Of a stretch of DNA of 64,000 bases, positions 53,587 through 63,095 are shown one piece after another. A program made the position numbers and the translations under genes. Position 1 is the first letter of the stretch. Each line of letters opens with the position of its first letter. Source of the DNA: Cuneatibacter caecimuris (GTDB taxonomy: Bacteria > Bacillota > Clostridia > Lachnospirales > Lachnospiraceae); the NCBI RefSeq assembly GCF_004216775.1, contig NZ_SGXF01000001.1:48738-112737 (forward strand), given 5' to 3'. The notes beneath the pieces are model-generated. The model was not told the origin of the DNA. It did no database searches and saw only the letters and a program-made list of their open reading frames with translations.

Positions 53587-56406
53587 TCATTTCGTCTCAT
53601 ACCAGCTGTTGCCTACTTTGCAGTCCACCTCCAGAGGAACCTGCAGGGCCGCGGCTTCCCGCATTTCCCGTTCCAGAATCTCTCTGGCAGCTTCCTGCTC
53701 TTCCACAGGCACTTCCAGAAGCAGTTCGTCATGAACCTGGAGCACGATTCTGGAGGACAGCCCGGCTTTTTCCAGCGCCCGGTCCACCCGAATCATGGCG
53801 ATCTTCATCACATCCGCAGCAGTTCCCTGAATGGGAGAATTCATCGCCACCCTTTCCCCGAAAGACCGCTGCATGAAATTGGAGGAATCCAGCTCCGGCA
53901 CAGGCCTTCTGCGGCCGAACAGGGTGACCGCATAGCCTTTCTCTTTCGCGTCCGCTACCAGCTGATCCAGAAAATACTTCACGCCGGGATAGGTGGCAAA
54001 ATACTGCTCGATATATTCAGTAGCTTCTTTTCTGCTGATGCTCAGGTCTTCACTTAATCCAAAAGCGCTGATCCCATAGACAATGCCAAAATTTACTGCC
54101 TTTGCGTTCCGCCGCTGCAAAGACGTCACTTCTTCCAGAGGCACATGAAATACCTGGGACGCAGTGACTGCGTGGATATCCCTGGCCTCCCGGTAAGCTT
54201 CGATCAGGCTGCTGTCCCCTGACATGGACGCCAAAATCCGCAGCTCGATCTGGGAATAATCCGCATCCATCAGCACGGACCCTTCTCTGGGCACAAAAAC
54301 TCTCCTGATTTCCCTGCCCAGTTCCATGCGGACCGGGATATTCTGCAGGTTTGGTTCCGTGCTGCTGATCCTTCCGGTTGCGGTAATTGTCTGGTTAAAG
54401 GTTCCGTGAATTCTCCCGTCTTCTCCGATGAACTGTACCAGCCCATCGGAATAAGTGGACTTCAGTTTCGTCAGCTGCCTGTATTCCAGAATCTTTTTTA
54501 CTACAGGATAATCCGGAGCCAGCTTATCCAGAACATCCGCTGAAGTGGAATAGCCTGTCTTTGTCTTTTTTCCAAAGGGCAGCTTCATCTGACCGAAAAG
54601 CACCTCGCCCAGCTGTTTGGGAGAATTAATGTTGAATTTCGCTCCGGTCATCTCATAGATTTCTTCTTCCAGACGGCTTATGCCTCCTGACAGCCTTTCG
54701 CTCAGCTCCTCCAGCAGTTCTCTTCTGGTGGCGATCCCCACGTCCTCCATCCTGGCCAGGCTGTAGATCAGGGGCAGTTCCACCGTTTTATAAAGCGCCT
54801 CCATTTCCTGTTCGCGCAGCTGCGCCAGAGCGGCGGGTCCTGCCAGAAAAGCCGTTTCCGCCATTCTCCCCGCGCATTCCGAAAACAGCTCTGGCTCCAG
54901 ATCCAGCGCTTCCGTAAATCCTCCTTTGCCCAACAGGTCTGTTTCCGAAGGAATCACCTCCTCCAACAGCTGTTTGGCAACTTGCTGGCAGCTGTAACCG
55001 GATTGCAGCGGATTCAGCAGGTAGGCCGCAACGCCCACATCCATCAGATTCTGTTTCTCTCTGCAGCCATAGAGTTCGGGAACCAGATGCAGCAATCCCT
55101 TTAAATCCGGCACAAATCCCTGCTTGACCCCGCAAAGGGTTTCTTTTACCCAACATGCAAGCTGTTCGGGGCTGACCATCCCCTCCGCCGGGATGGTATA
55201 AGCCTCCCTGGCTTTCCAGCACAGCGCGGCTGCCAGAACTCGGCCCTTTTCCGCTATCAGGTGCAGCCCCAAAGACTCTTGCTTTCCGGCCTGCCGGAAA
55301 ATCCGGTCCGCTTCACCGAAATCTCTGATCAGATTCCACTTTCCGGCCTGTTCCTTTTTCTGCTCCTCCGTCTGGTAGTGCAGGGACGCAAATTCCAGCT
55401 CATCCAGCACTTCCTGCACTTTTCGGGGGTCCAGCGACACTTCCAGATCCCCAAGACTCTGTTCCAGCGGGATATCGCATTTGATGGTGGCCAGCTCTTC
55501 GCTGAGAAAAGCAGCCTTCTTTCCCACCAGTTCTGTATCGCTTTCCTTTTTCAGATAGGACAGGGGTGATCTCTTAAGCCCCAGATGTTCTTTCCAGTAT
55601 TCTTTCAGTTCCTTCTCCCCCGCCGCGTCCAGACCGTCTATCGCCGCATAAAGTGCTTCCACCGTCCCATATTCCTGAATCAGCTTTACAGCAGCCACCG
55701 GCCCCACGCCGGACACACCCTTAATATTATCGGAAGCGTCCCCCTGCAGCCCCTTCAGGGAATTGATATGGCAGGGTTTCACGCCAAATTCCTGTTCCAC
55801 CAGTTCCGGTGTAAAACAAAATGCCCGCTCCGGAACATTTACAGTCTTCTTGTCAATATGATATTTTGAAAACAGGGCGTCTGTCTTTTCTGCAGTGCTG
55901 TGCATCAGCCAGAGATTTGTCCGCTCTGTCACCAGTTGGAGATAATCATTATCCTTTGTCAGTATCCTCACAGGAACCTGACCTTCAAACTTTTTCGACA
56001 GGGTGCCGCAGAAATCATCCGCTTCGTACCGTTCATCCATCAGCTGGACCACCGGCAGGCGGCCCAGCACTTTCTGGCACAAATCGAACTGCTGGCGCAG
56101 CGGCTCCAGCAGTTCGCTCCGGTTGGCTTTATAATCCGCGTATTTTTCCCTCCGGAAGGTATCCCGGCTCAGATCCCAGGCCACCGCCAGATATCTGGGC
56201 TTCTGTTCCTGCAGGATTTTAAACAATGTCCTCAGAAAACCAAAAACAGCGTTGGTATACACTCCCGTAGAGGTCATCATAATCTTGTGATAGTATTTCT
56301 CCTTCTCTTCCACTGTTTTCGCAAACAGAATCTCCCTGGGGAGATTGCCGTAAAACTGTGTGGACAGCAGGCTGGAGCCGTCTATCAGCAGCAAAAAATC
56401 TTCCAT
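53587..56406 (-). CDS. polA: DNA polymerase I
   Basis: Repair and Okazaki-fragment polymerase, 939 residues. N-terminal 5'-3' exonuclease (about 1-300, LLLIDGSSLLSTQFYG, TKDNDYLQLV). A middle domain (about 330-540) lacks clear 3'-5' exonuclease metal ligands, as in many Gram-positive Pol I. C-terminal polymerase with motif A MDADYSQIELRILA (about 710), motif B RRNAKAVNFGIVYGISAFGL and motif C LQVHDELLLEVP. The ATG at 56406 follows CAGGAGAAGAAT. Confidence 0.96.
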   Translation of the reverse strand: MEDFLLLIDGSSLLSTQFYGNLPREILFAKTVEEKEKYYHKIMMTSTGVYTNAVFGFLRTLFKILQEQKPRYLAVAWDLSRDTFRREKYADYKANRSELLEPLRQQFDLCQKVLGRLPVVQLMDERYEADDFCGTLSKKFEGQVPVRILTKDNDYLQLVTERTNLWLMHSTAEKTDALFSKYHIDKKTVNVPERAFCFTPELVEQEFGVKPCHINSLKGLQGDASDNIKGVSGVGPVAAVKLIQEYGTVEALYAAIDGLDAAGEKELKEYWKEHLGLKRSPLSYLKKESDTELVGKKAAFLSEELATIKCDIPLEQSLGDLEVSLDPRKVQEVLDELEFASLHYQTEEQKKEQAGKWNLIRDFGEADRIFRQAGKQESLGLHLIAEKGRVLAAALCWKAREAYTIPAEGMVSPEQLACWVKETLCGVKQGFVPDLKGLLHLVPELYGCREKQNLMDVGVAAYLLNPLQSGYSCQQVAKQLLEEVIPSETDLLGKGGFTEALDLEPELFSECAGRMAETAFLAGPAALAQLREQEMEALYKTVELPLIYSLARMEDVGIATRRELLEELSERLSGGISRLEEEIYEMTGAKFNINSPKQLGEVLFGQMKLPFGKKTKTGYSTSADVLDKLAPDYPVVKKILEYRQLTKLKSTYSDGLVQFIGEDGRIHGTFNQTITATGRISSTEPNLQNIPVRMELGREIRRVFVPREGSVLMDADYSQIELRILASMSGDSSLIEAYREARDIHAVTASQVFHVPLEEVTSLQRRNAKAVNFGIVYGISAFGLSEDLSISRKEATEYIEQYFATYPGVKYFLDQLVADAKEKGYAVTLFGRRRPVPELDSSNFMQRSFGERVAMNSPIQGTAADVMKIAMIRVDRALEKAGLSSRIVLQVHDELLLEVPVEEQEAAREILEREMREAAALQVPLEVDCKVGNSWYETK

Positions 56407-56463
56407 ATTCTTCTCCTGTTTTCTATTGTTTTCCAGGGTGTGTTTAAAAAGTTCTTTCACGCC

Positions 56464-56805
56464 CTAGGGCAGCAGCCAGATGCGCAGCTGCAGCAGGAAT
56501 ATCACTCCCGCGGCCAGGTAGGACAGCGTCAGCAGGGAATACCGGAAAAAAGTATTGGTGCGCTGCTGCTGTACTTCCGTTTCCAGGTCTTCCAGCTCCT
56601 GCTCCAGGCGGTTTTTCAGGTCCATGTTATTCAGCCTGTCGTCCCGAAGGCCGTTCAACCCTACTTCTACCATATAATAAATATCCAGTTCTTCATAACA
56701 GTCCCGGCAGCTTCTGATATGGCTGACAAAATCTTCCTTTTTGTCAGCCGGAAGCTGGCCGTACATATAATCCCGAATCAGCTTCTGCGCCTCTCTGCAT
56801 TCCAT
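56464..56805 (-). CDS. Anti-sigma-factor-like zinc-finger membrane protein
   Basis: 113 residues. An N-terminal zinc-finger of the anti-sigma (ZAS) type has the HxxxCxxC-like pattern in HIRSCRDCYEE at about 29-39, with Cys3. A helical stretch and one C-terminal membrane segment (about 88-110) follow. No sigma-factor gene is next to it, so it may regulate a distant one or have another use. Its upstream partner is nudC (11 bp); polA is 57 bp downstream. Start at 56805 behind AGGAGG. Confidence 0.75.
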   Translation of the reverse strand: MECREAQKLIRDYMYGQLPADKKEDFVSHIRSCRDCYEELDIYYMVEVGLNGLRDDRLNNMDLKNRLEQELEDLETEVQQQRTNTFFRYSLLTLSYLAAGVIFLLQLRIWLLP

Positions 56806-56816
56806 GGTATTCCTCC

Positions 56817-57659
56817 TCACCAGGGTAGTTTTCCCTCCCTGAACATACGAATCATTTCATTGGTCAGGCTGGAGGTGTCGTCGTCCGGCACAATGTCCTC
56901 TCTGGAAAACCACTCCCCCACCGCCAGTTCATCCTCCTGCAGGCAGATTTCGTCAGAGCCCTTTAATTCCGCAAAAAAGCCTAAAAGCAGCGTGTCAGAA
57001 AAAGACCAGGGCTGGCTTTTATAATAATGCAGGTCCCCCAGCTCCAGGCCCACCTCTTCCCGCACCTCCCGGCGCACGGTATCTTCAATGGATTCTCCGA
57101 TCTCCGCAAATCCAGCCACCAGCGCATGTTTTTTATAAGTCCGTCCCACGTATTTTGTCAGCAGAAGCCTGTCTCCGTCCGTCACCCCCACAATTACCGC
57201 AGGGGATATCTTCGGATATTCCATCTGTCCGCAGGACGGGCACTTCAGCATCCGCTCTTTTGCGTCCTGTTCCAGTTCCCTGCCGCAACAGCCGCAGAAC
57301 CTGTGCTGCCCATACCAGCGGTTCAGCTGCAATCCGGTGATTCCGGCAAATGCCAGATATCTGGGTTCCGCCATCCGCAGCGTCTCCTGGGAAACCATAC
57401 AGTATCCCTCTCCCGGAGGCAGCTCCAAATCCCCCGCAAGGAAATATTCTCTCCCGTCTATAGAAAACAGATAGGTCAGCTGTTCTTTCAGTCTCTGGTT
57501 GTTCTGGACCAGCTGCCCGAAAACAGGAAAAGAAATCATCTCCCCGCTCCGGCGCACCAGCACTTCTCTTTCCTGATACCAGAGCACAAAGCTGTCTTCC
57601 GACGGCTCCGATTTCCGGTAGGCATTGTCATAAATATGTTCTCCAATATCCTGTATCAT
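56817..57659 (-). CDS. nudC: NAD(+) diphosphatase NudC (Nudix, zinc-ribbon)
   Basis: Splits NADH and can decap NAD-capped RNA. The 280 residues have the zinc ribbon CGCCGRELEQ ... CPSCGQMEYPKI (about 130-160), the Nudix box GFAEIGESIEDTVRREVREEVG (about 192-213; core GFAEIGESIE, REVREEVG) and the SQPWSF motif that defines the NudC group. Start at 57659 with AGGAG 13 bases upstream, so not firm. Confidence 0.93.
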   Translation of the reverse strand: MIQDIGEHIYDNAYRKSEPSEDSFVLWYQEREVLVRRSGEMISFPVFGQLVQNNQRLKEQLTYLFSIDGREYFLAGDLELPPGEGYCMVSQETLRMAEPRYLAFAGITGLQLNRWYGQHRFCGCCGRELEQDAKERMLKCPSCGQMEYPKISPAVIVGVTDGDRLLLTKYVGRTYKKHALVAGFAEIGESIEDTVRREVREEVGLELGDLHYYKSQPWSFSDTLLLGFFAELKGSDEICLQEDELAVGEWFSREDIVPDDDTSSLTNEMIRMFREGKLPW

Positions 57660-57748
57660 AATACGATTTTTTCTCCTGTAACTGATTCCTGCCGCGCCAT
57701 GCCCACTATCATACCATAAAAATGCGGACTTGAAAACCACTGTTCCGG

Positions 57749-60364
57749 TCAATGCTGGTGCTTGATGAGCCCGCAGGCCTTAGAGATCTCCATCACCGGC
57801 AGCGGAACCAGTATCAGCGCTACTCCCAGAAGGTACAGCTGCCAGGGCAGACGCACCAGCTCAAAAATTGACGACAGGGGTGTAAACAGAACGATAGCCA
57901 CCAAAACTACTGACAGCAGGGCCGCCCAATTCAGCTTGTGGTTTCCAAATATACCTGTCTTAAAAAGAGAATGTTCGGAACGCATATTATAGACCTGTAC
58001 AATCTGGCACAAGGACAGTACCATAAAAGCCAGCGTCCGGCCGGCCGCCACATCCCCTGTCATCCGTTCCGCCGCAAAAAATCCGGTCAGCGTCAGCACG
58101 GCAAACATGACTCCCTGCAGAAAAATGCGCAGCCCCAGACCATGGGCAAAAATCCCTTCGTTTCTGGGCTTCGGTCGCTGATCCATCACATCCGGTTCCA
58201 CCGCTTCCATGCCCAGGGCCACCGCAGGCAGGCTGTCCGTCACCAGGTTGATCCAAAGAAGCTGCATGGACAGCAGGATAGATTTATGCCAAAGCAGCAT
58301 AGCAGTAAACACAGACAAGATTTCTCCCACATTTGTTCCCAGGAGAAATCCCACCACTTTTCTGATATTGGCATAGATTCCCCGGCCCTGCCGGACAGCC
58401 TCCACAATCGTTGCGAAATTATCGTCGGTGAGAGTCATGTCCGCCGCTCCTTTTGCCACATCCGTGCCGGTCACGCCCATAGCGCAGCCGATATCCGCCG
58501 CTTTTAAAGCCGGGGCGTCGTTCACGCCGTCTCCTGTCATGGACACCACCTGCCCCTTGCGCTGCCATGCTTTCACAATCCGGATTTTATTCTCAGGGGA
58601 CACTCTGGCATACACGGAAATCTGCTCCACCCGCTCATCCAGCTCTTCTTCTGACATCTCGTCCAGCTGTGCGCCCGTCACAGCCAGGCCGCCCGGTTTT
58701 AGAATCCCCAGCTCTCCGGCAATTGCAGAGGCCGTTGCCACATGATCTCCTGTGATCATCACAGGGCGGATTCCTGCCCTGCGGCAGACCTCCACAGCCT
58801 TTTTCGCTTCCGGCCTGGGCGGATCAATCATACCCACCAGCCCCAGGAAATTCAGATCCTGCTCCAGTTCTCCTGCATCCGGCTGATCCGGCAATTCTTT
58901 TATTTCCTTCCACGCCACTGCCAGTACCCGCAGGGCTGCCATGCTCATCTGCCCGCAGATTTTTTCCGCCAGCCGCAGATTTCCTTCTCTGCACCGCCCG
59001 GCCAGAATATCAAAAGCTCCTTTTACAATCACAATATATCTTCCGCCCATCTTATGTACTGTGGACATCAGTTTCCTGTCAGAATCAAAAGGGATCTCCG
59101 CAAGTCTTGGAGCCTCCCGGAAGAGCGCGCTTTTCTCCATACCGTTTTTGGCCGCCGCCAGCACAATGGCAGTCTCAGTAGGGTCTCCGATATGGCGGAT
59201 CTCCTCTCCCTCCATCTCCACAGTGCCGTCGCAGCACAGAGCGGCATACTTCAGCAGCTGCCTGATCTGTTCTGTATTTTTCCTGCCGATCTTTTCCGGT
59301 TCTTTCATCCCTTCGGCAAATGCCTGTACCAGCGTCATCCGGTTCTGCGTCAGGGTTCCGGTTTTATCCGAACAGATCACAGATGCGCTCCCCAGCGTTT
59401 CCACAGCCGGCAGGCTTCTGATAATTGCATTTTGTTTTACCATCCTCTGCACTCCAATGGACAGCACAATGGTCACAATGGCTGGAAGACCTTCCGGAAT
59501 AGCTGAAACCGCGAGGGACACTGCTGTCATAAAGATCTCCATCACCGGAATCCCATTATACAGGCCCACCGCGAAAACCACCGCGCAGGCAGCCAAAGCG
59601 ATCACGCCCAGATATTTTCCCAGCTTGGCCAGTTTCTGCTGCAGCGGCGTCTCATCGTCTTTCTCTCTTTCCAGCAGATCCGCAATACGGCCCATTTCCG
59701 TAGACATTCCGGTTGCAGTGACTGCCGCCAGAGCCGTCCCGTTTGTAATGCTGCAGCCGGAAAACAGCATATTATCACGATCCCCCAGAGGCGCTTTCTC
59801 ACGGATCTGCGCCTCTGCGTCCTTATCCGCAGGCACAGACTCTCCTGTCAGCGCAGATTCTTCGCTTTTCAGCCCCGCGCTTTTCAGCAGCCTGGCGTCT
59901 GCGGGCACAAAGTCCCCGGCTTCCAGCCGGATCAAATCTCCGGGCACCAGTTCAGAGGCTTCAACCATCCTCTCCTTTCCCTGCCGGATGACTCTGGCAT
60001 GGGGCGCGGACATTTTCTGCAAAGCCTCCAGGGCTTTTTCCGCCCTGCTCTCCTGCAGCATCCCGATCACCGCATTCATCACAACAATAGCCAGAATCAG
60101 CACAGGTTCAAAAAATTCCTGAAGCTCCCCTTCCATACAGGCAGTGACGAATGATACTGCCGCCGCCCCGAGAAGAATCAGAATCATCACGTCCTTAAAC
60201 TGTGCCAGAAAGCGCTGGAGATTGGTCTTTTTCTTCTTCTCTCTCAGCTTGTTTTCCCCATACTGCTCTTTCCTCTCAGACACCTGTTTTTCGGTCAGGC
60301 CGCTCTCCATATCAGTCTGCAGCGCCCTTGCGGCTTCCTCCGGCCTCATATTATAGAAATCCAT
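57749..60364 (-). CDS. Cation-transporting P-type ATPase (P2A, Ca2+ type)
   Basis: Membrane pump of 871 residues similar to bacterial Ca2+-ATPases (PacL/LMCA1, PMR1-like). Landmarks: A-domain LTGESVPADK (about 172), AIPEGLPAIVTIVLSIGVQR (membrane helix M4, ion site, about 288), phosphorylation site CSDKTGTLTQNRMT (about 330), MTGDGVNDAPALKAADIG (about 615). Ten membrane segments with C-terminal NLVTDSLPAVALG. First gene of the long operon through nudC and polA. Start behind AAGGAGCGGACG. Confidence 0.93.
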   Translation of the reverse strand: MDFYNMRPEEAARALQTDMESGLTEKQVSERKEQYGENKLREKKKKTNLQRFLAQFKDVMILILLGAAAVSFVTACMEGELQEFFEPVLILAIVVMNAVIGMLQESRAEKALEALQKMSAPHARVIRQGKERMVEASELVPGDLIRLEAGDFVPADARLLKSAGLKSEESALTGESVPADKDAEAQIREKAPLGDRDNMLFSGCSITNGTALAAVTATGMSTEMGRIADLLEREKDDETPLQQKLAKLGKYLGVIALAACAVVFAVGLYNGIPVMEIFMTAVSLAVSAIPEGLPAIVTIVLSIGVQRMVKQNAIIRSLPAVETLGSASVICSDKTGTLTQNRMTLVQAFAEGMKEPEKIGRKNTEQIRQLLKYAALCCDGTVEMEGEEIRHIGDPTETAIVLAAAKNGMEKSALFREAPRLAEIPFDSDRKLMSTVHKMGGRYIVIVKGAFDILAGRCREGNLRLAEKICGQMSMAALRVLAVAWKEIKELPDQPDAGELEQDLNFLGLVGMIDPPRPEAKKAVEVCRRAGIRPVMITGDHVATASAIAGELGILKPGGLAVTGAQLDEMSEEELDERVEQISVYARVSPENKIRIVKAWQRKGQVVSMTGDGVNDAPALKAADIGCAMGVTGTDVAKGAADMTLTDDNFATIVEAVRQGRGIYANIRKVVGFLLGTNVGEILSVFTAMLLWHKSILLSMQLLWINLVTDSLPAVALGMEAVEPDVMDQRPKPRNEGIFAHGLGLRIFLQGVMFAVLTLTGFFAAERMTGDVAAGRTLAFMVLSLCQIVQVYNMRSEHSLFKTGIFGNHKLNWAALLSVVLVAIVLFTPLSSIFELVRLPWQLYLLGVALILVPLPVMEISKACGLIKHQH

Positions 60365-60418
60365 CGTCCGCTCCTTCCGCGGGTACCGCCCTCACCCGCT
60401 GTTTTATGAATTATTTCT

Positions 60419-60447
60419 ATTATAATCTTTTTCCTTTGCAAATTCAA
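60419..60447 (-). promoter_or_regulatory. Promoter of the ATPase-nudC-polA operon
   Basis: On the minus strand: TTGAAT (60442-60447), 17-bp spacer, TATAAT (60419-60424), about 55 bp before the ATPase start. Confidence 0.75.
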
Positions 60448-60473
60448 CGGAGAATGGGCAAGAAAACCGGGAA

Positions 60474-60571
60474 GCCGGAAGGAGACTGCAGAACAAACTC
60501 CGGAGGCCCGATGCCTGACGGCTATAGCCTCCGGAGTTTGTTCTGCAGTCTCTTAGCCAAGGGCTTCCGGA
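60474..60571. repeat. Long palindrome family B, copy 4
   Basis: A perfect 26-bp stem (60482-60507 with 60526-60551) holding CTCCGGAGGC like the other copies, with apical GCC TGAC GGC. Outer CCGGAAG/CTTCCGG arms extend it to about 60474-60571 with a bulge. On the minus strand it follows the collagen-stub stop (60592). Confidence 0.88.
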
Positions 60572-60591
60572 AATGTTTTAGGTTAGGAAGC

Positions 60592-61038
60592 TTACCTCAA
60601 TTTAAAAATCACCATTGTTAGTGTTCCCTCTGTAGCCCGGACGGGGCTGTTAAAGGTCAGGGTGAAAACAGTCCTCGCCGGCACTTCAATGAGGAATGAA
60701 ACCGAACCTGCCGCGCTGGTACGTCCGCTGCCGGTCATGAAATATATGCCATATTCCAGATGAGGGCTTCCATTGTAATAGGGGCTCACCTGCATAAATC
60801 CTGAGGCGGCAAGCAGCGCCGATACCTGATAGGAAATAGCATAGATTCCTGGTTCCAATGCAATGCGGGCCGGATCTGAGAGGGTAATATTTCCGGTGGG
60901 ATCTGCGATGCCTGTTCCCATGGGGATCAGAGTCCCATCCGGAAAATATCCGCCATAATTTACAAATGAAGCGAAAATGAGATCCGGAACTGTTCCTTCC
61001 GGGCCTGTTGGGCCCGCAGGGCCGGTGGCGGCAATTAT
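60592..61038 (-). pseudogene. Headless collagen-like gene end: short Gly-X-Y stretch plus C-terminal domain (silent cassette or remnant)
   Basis: The frame has no usable start: it opens after a TAA inside the recombinase 3' end and reads IAATGPAGPTGPEG, then a ~130-residue non-collagen domain (VPDLIFASFVNYGGYFPDGT ... FTLTFNSPVRATEGTLTMV) with alternating hydrophobic residues, like the beta-sandwich C-terminal domains of BclA/exosporium collagen-like proteins. The Gly-X-Y register is intact up to the recombinase stop, about 5 codons away. An internal ATG at 60921 would give 109 residues but no triple helix. Best read as the 3' half of a collagen-like gene whose 5' half is elsewhere, perhaps the one at 63272. 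Confidence 0.75.
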
Positions 61039-62771
61039 TTATCCGCTGTCCTTTTGTCCAAAGAGCCCTCTGTTGCCCTGGCTATCCGCAGCAGTTCATC
61101 CTCAAATTTGAATTTAATTGTAATTTTATAAGCTCCATGTACATAAATCACATCAATTAGAGAAAGCAACACAGAACGGCTCAGTTCTTTTATATTTCCA
61201 TATTGCAAAAGACTTTCAAACAGCGGGTTTTCTTCTGATACTTGCTTTCTGCAATTATCAGCTTCCTCTCTGATTTTTTCTGCGGCTGCCTTCAGTTGAT
61301 CCATTTTCGTTTCGCAGCGTTCTCTCATACGTCTGTATTCCTTTTCTGAAACCTCGCCAAATTTCCAGTCTTCATAAAGGCAGTCAAATACGTTCTGCAT
61401 CCGTTCCAATTCCCGCTCCTTATCCAAGAACAGCTTTTCCAGGCGATTTATACTGTCCTTTGCATCCGAATTTTTTCCGGCCTCTTCTATGACCGTTTCC
61501 AAAGATTCCACCTGTTTCATCTGTCCCTGTATCGCTCCAAGCACCGCCCGCTCCAGTCTGTCCTCCCGGATGGACTTCACCTGGCAGGCTGCCGGACCTT
61601 TATTTTTTCTAGTTTCACACTTATAATAAATATGGTTTTTTACATGGGAACGGTGCATCGCCCTCCCGCAGCATCCGCATTTTAAAAGCCCGGCAAATTT
61701 ATGGACCGTACCGCGGCTGTCAGAGGCGCGGGTCTTTCTTTCAAACAGAGCGCAAAGAGCAGTATAGTCCTCCTGAGTAAACGTAGCCTCATGCATATTT
61801 TCCACTACAAACCAGCTGCTTTCGGGCACGGTAATTCTATCGTGAATTTTGTAGCTCATTACTCTTTGCCTGCCCTGCACCATGTGACCGAGATTCATCT
61901 GGGTGAGCAGCACATTTTTCACCGTGGCCGCACACCAGAGCCCCTGGCCGCCCCGCGCATGCGGGTTGCAGTATTTCCATCCCTTCATCTGCTTATACCT
62001 GGCCGGATTTGGCACTCCCATGGCATTGAGCCGCCTGGCCACTGCGCCAAGGCTCAATCCTTCATGAAGCAGCCAATCTTTCATCTGCAGCTTGACCGGC
62101 ACAGTGTCGGGATCAAGAATCAAATGGTTTTTATCTTCTGGGTCCTTCAAAAATCCATAAGGAGGAAACGCACCGATAAATTTCCCTTTAGAACGTTTAT
62201 CATCAAAGGTTCTTCTCACTGACCGCGAGGTCGCCGCCGCAAAACGGTCATTTAATAAACCATACATCGGCACATCCAGATTATAAATTGCTTCAGAATC
62301 CATATAGGTATCTACAAAAGAATCCATTGTAGAAATAAAGCGCACGTTTCTGGAAGGAAAAAATTCTTCCAGGTAATAACCTTGATCTGAATAATTGCGG
62401 AAAGCGCGGGAAAGAGTTTTCACCACCACACAGTTTGCTTCTCCCCGCTCAATTGTCCCGACCATGCGCATAAAACCCTCACGCTCATCGTCCGTTCCAG
62501 TCAGACCGTCATCCTCAAAATATCCGGCGATCTCATAGCTGCCAGGTTCAAAATAATCCTCAATCCACGACCTGAGAATACTTTTCTGGTTCATAATACT
62601 CTCGCTCTGCGGCTGGCTTTCCGGTCCGCCTTTCCGAGAAATATTTCTTTCGTCTTCTCTGGAAAGACGCACGTAAACACAGATTCTCCATTTCTGCAAA
62701 TCCATACTGATACGCAGATCCTCCGGAGCTGCTCCGGAACTCTGGAAACCCTGTCTGCTGATTCGCGCCAT
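61035..62771 (-). CDS. Large serine recombinase
   Basis: 578-residue site-specific recombinase. Resolvase catalytic domain: VYVRLSREDE (catalytic Ser, about 41), GYFEDDGLTGTDDEREGF and VVKTLSRAFRNYSDQGYYLEEF (short: TLSRAFRNYSDQG). Recombinase domain: GAFPPYGFLKDPEDKNHL. Zinc ribbon with CGCCGRAMHRSH ... YYKCETRKNKG (about 365-395), then a coiled coil (about 425-520). This is the composition of large serine integrases and of some inversion enzymes. The ATG at 62771 follows AGGAGG; a TTG 14 codons upstream is weaker. It ends next to the collagen stub and lies downstream of the small gene at 62826. Confidence 0.93.
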   Translation of the reverse strand: MARISRQGFQSSGAAPEDLRISMDLQKWRICVYVRLSREDERNISRKGGPESQPQSESIMNQKSILRSWIEDYFEPGSYEIAGYFEDDGLTGTDDEREGFMRMVGTIERGEANCVVVKTLSRAFRNYSDQGYYLEEFFPSRNVRFISTMDSFVDTYMDSEAIYNLDVPMYGLLNDRFAAATSRSVRRTFDDKRSKGKFIGAFPPYGFLKDPEDKNHLILDPDTVPVKLQMKDWLLHEGLSLGAVARRLNAMGVPNPARYKQMKGWKYCNPHARGGQGLWCAATVKNVLLTQMNLGHMVQGRQRVMSYKIHDRITVPESSWFVVENMHEATFTQEDYTALCALFERKTRASDSRGTVHKFAGLLKCGCCGRAMHRSHVKNHIYYKCETRKNKGPAACQVKSIREDRLERAVLGAIQGQMKQVESLETVIEEAGKNSDAKDSINRLEKLFLDKERELERMQNVFDCLYEDWKFGEVSEKEYRRMRERCETKMDQLKAAAEKIREEADNCRKQVSEENPLFESLLQYGNIKELSRSVLLSLIDVIYVHGAYKITIKFKFEDELLRIARATEGSLDKRTADK

Positions 62772-62825
62772 AGTCTGCCTCCTTTTTATTTCCATAGAAC
62801 ACATGCGCTCCAAAAAATCCAGAAA

Positions 62826-63095
62826 TCAGAGACTATCTATATTGGCCTTCTTTCCTAATGATGCTGCAAAACAGGAAACCAAAGCCTCACGAAATGTTCT
62901 TCCAGATTCAGCAAAGCATACATTGACTGAGATTTCTCCGCATTTGAAGGCATAAGGATTTCCGATCTGGCGCAGATATTCTTCTGCGCGCCAGGCAGCA
63001 GGCATAGCCTGATCCATATTCACCGCTTCAATATCTACCCTCTCCGACACAAACGCCGCTTTATCTTTCAGTTGGAAAAGCTGATCTCTTGTCAC
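62826..63095 (-). CDS. Small DUF6870-like protein paired with the recombinase
   Basis: 89-residue soluble protein, resembling the small proteins often next to serine recombinases in Clostridia (DUF6870-like; key stretch EYLRQIGNPYAFKCGEISVNV, about 39-59, quoted in part as QIGNPYAFKCGEISV). The assignment is by resemblance and not firm. A GTG start at 63095 follows GAAGGTG. It is the first gene of the recombinase operon (54 bp gap). It might be an accessory factor that sets recombination direction, by position only. Confidence 0.6.
   Translation of the reverse strand: MTRDQLFQLKDKAAFVSERVDIEAVNMDQAMPAAWRAEEYLRQIGNPYAFKCGEISVNVCFAESGRTFREALVSCFAASLGKKANIDSL

Noticed and set aside
60592..62771. 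Reading the recombinase as a simple element inserted into one collagen-like gene
   Set aside because: The two collagen halves lie on opposite strands, which one insertion cannot produce. Two independent genes remain possible.
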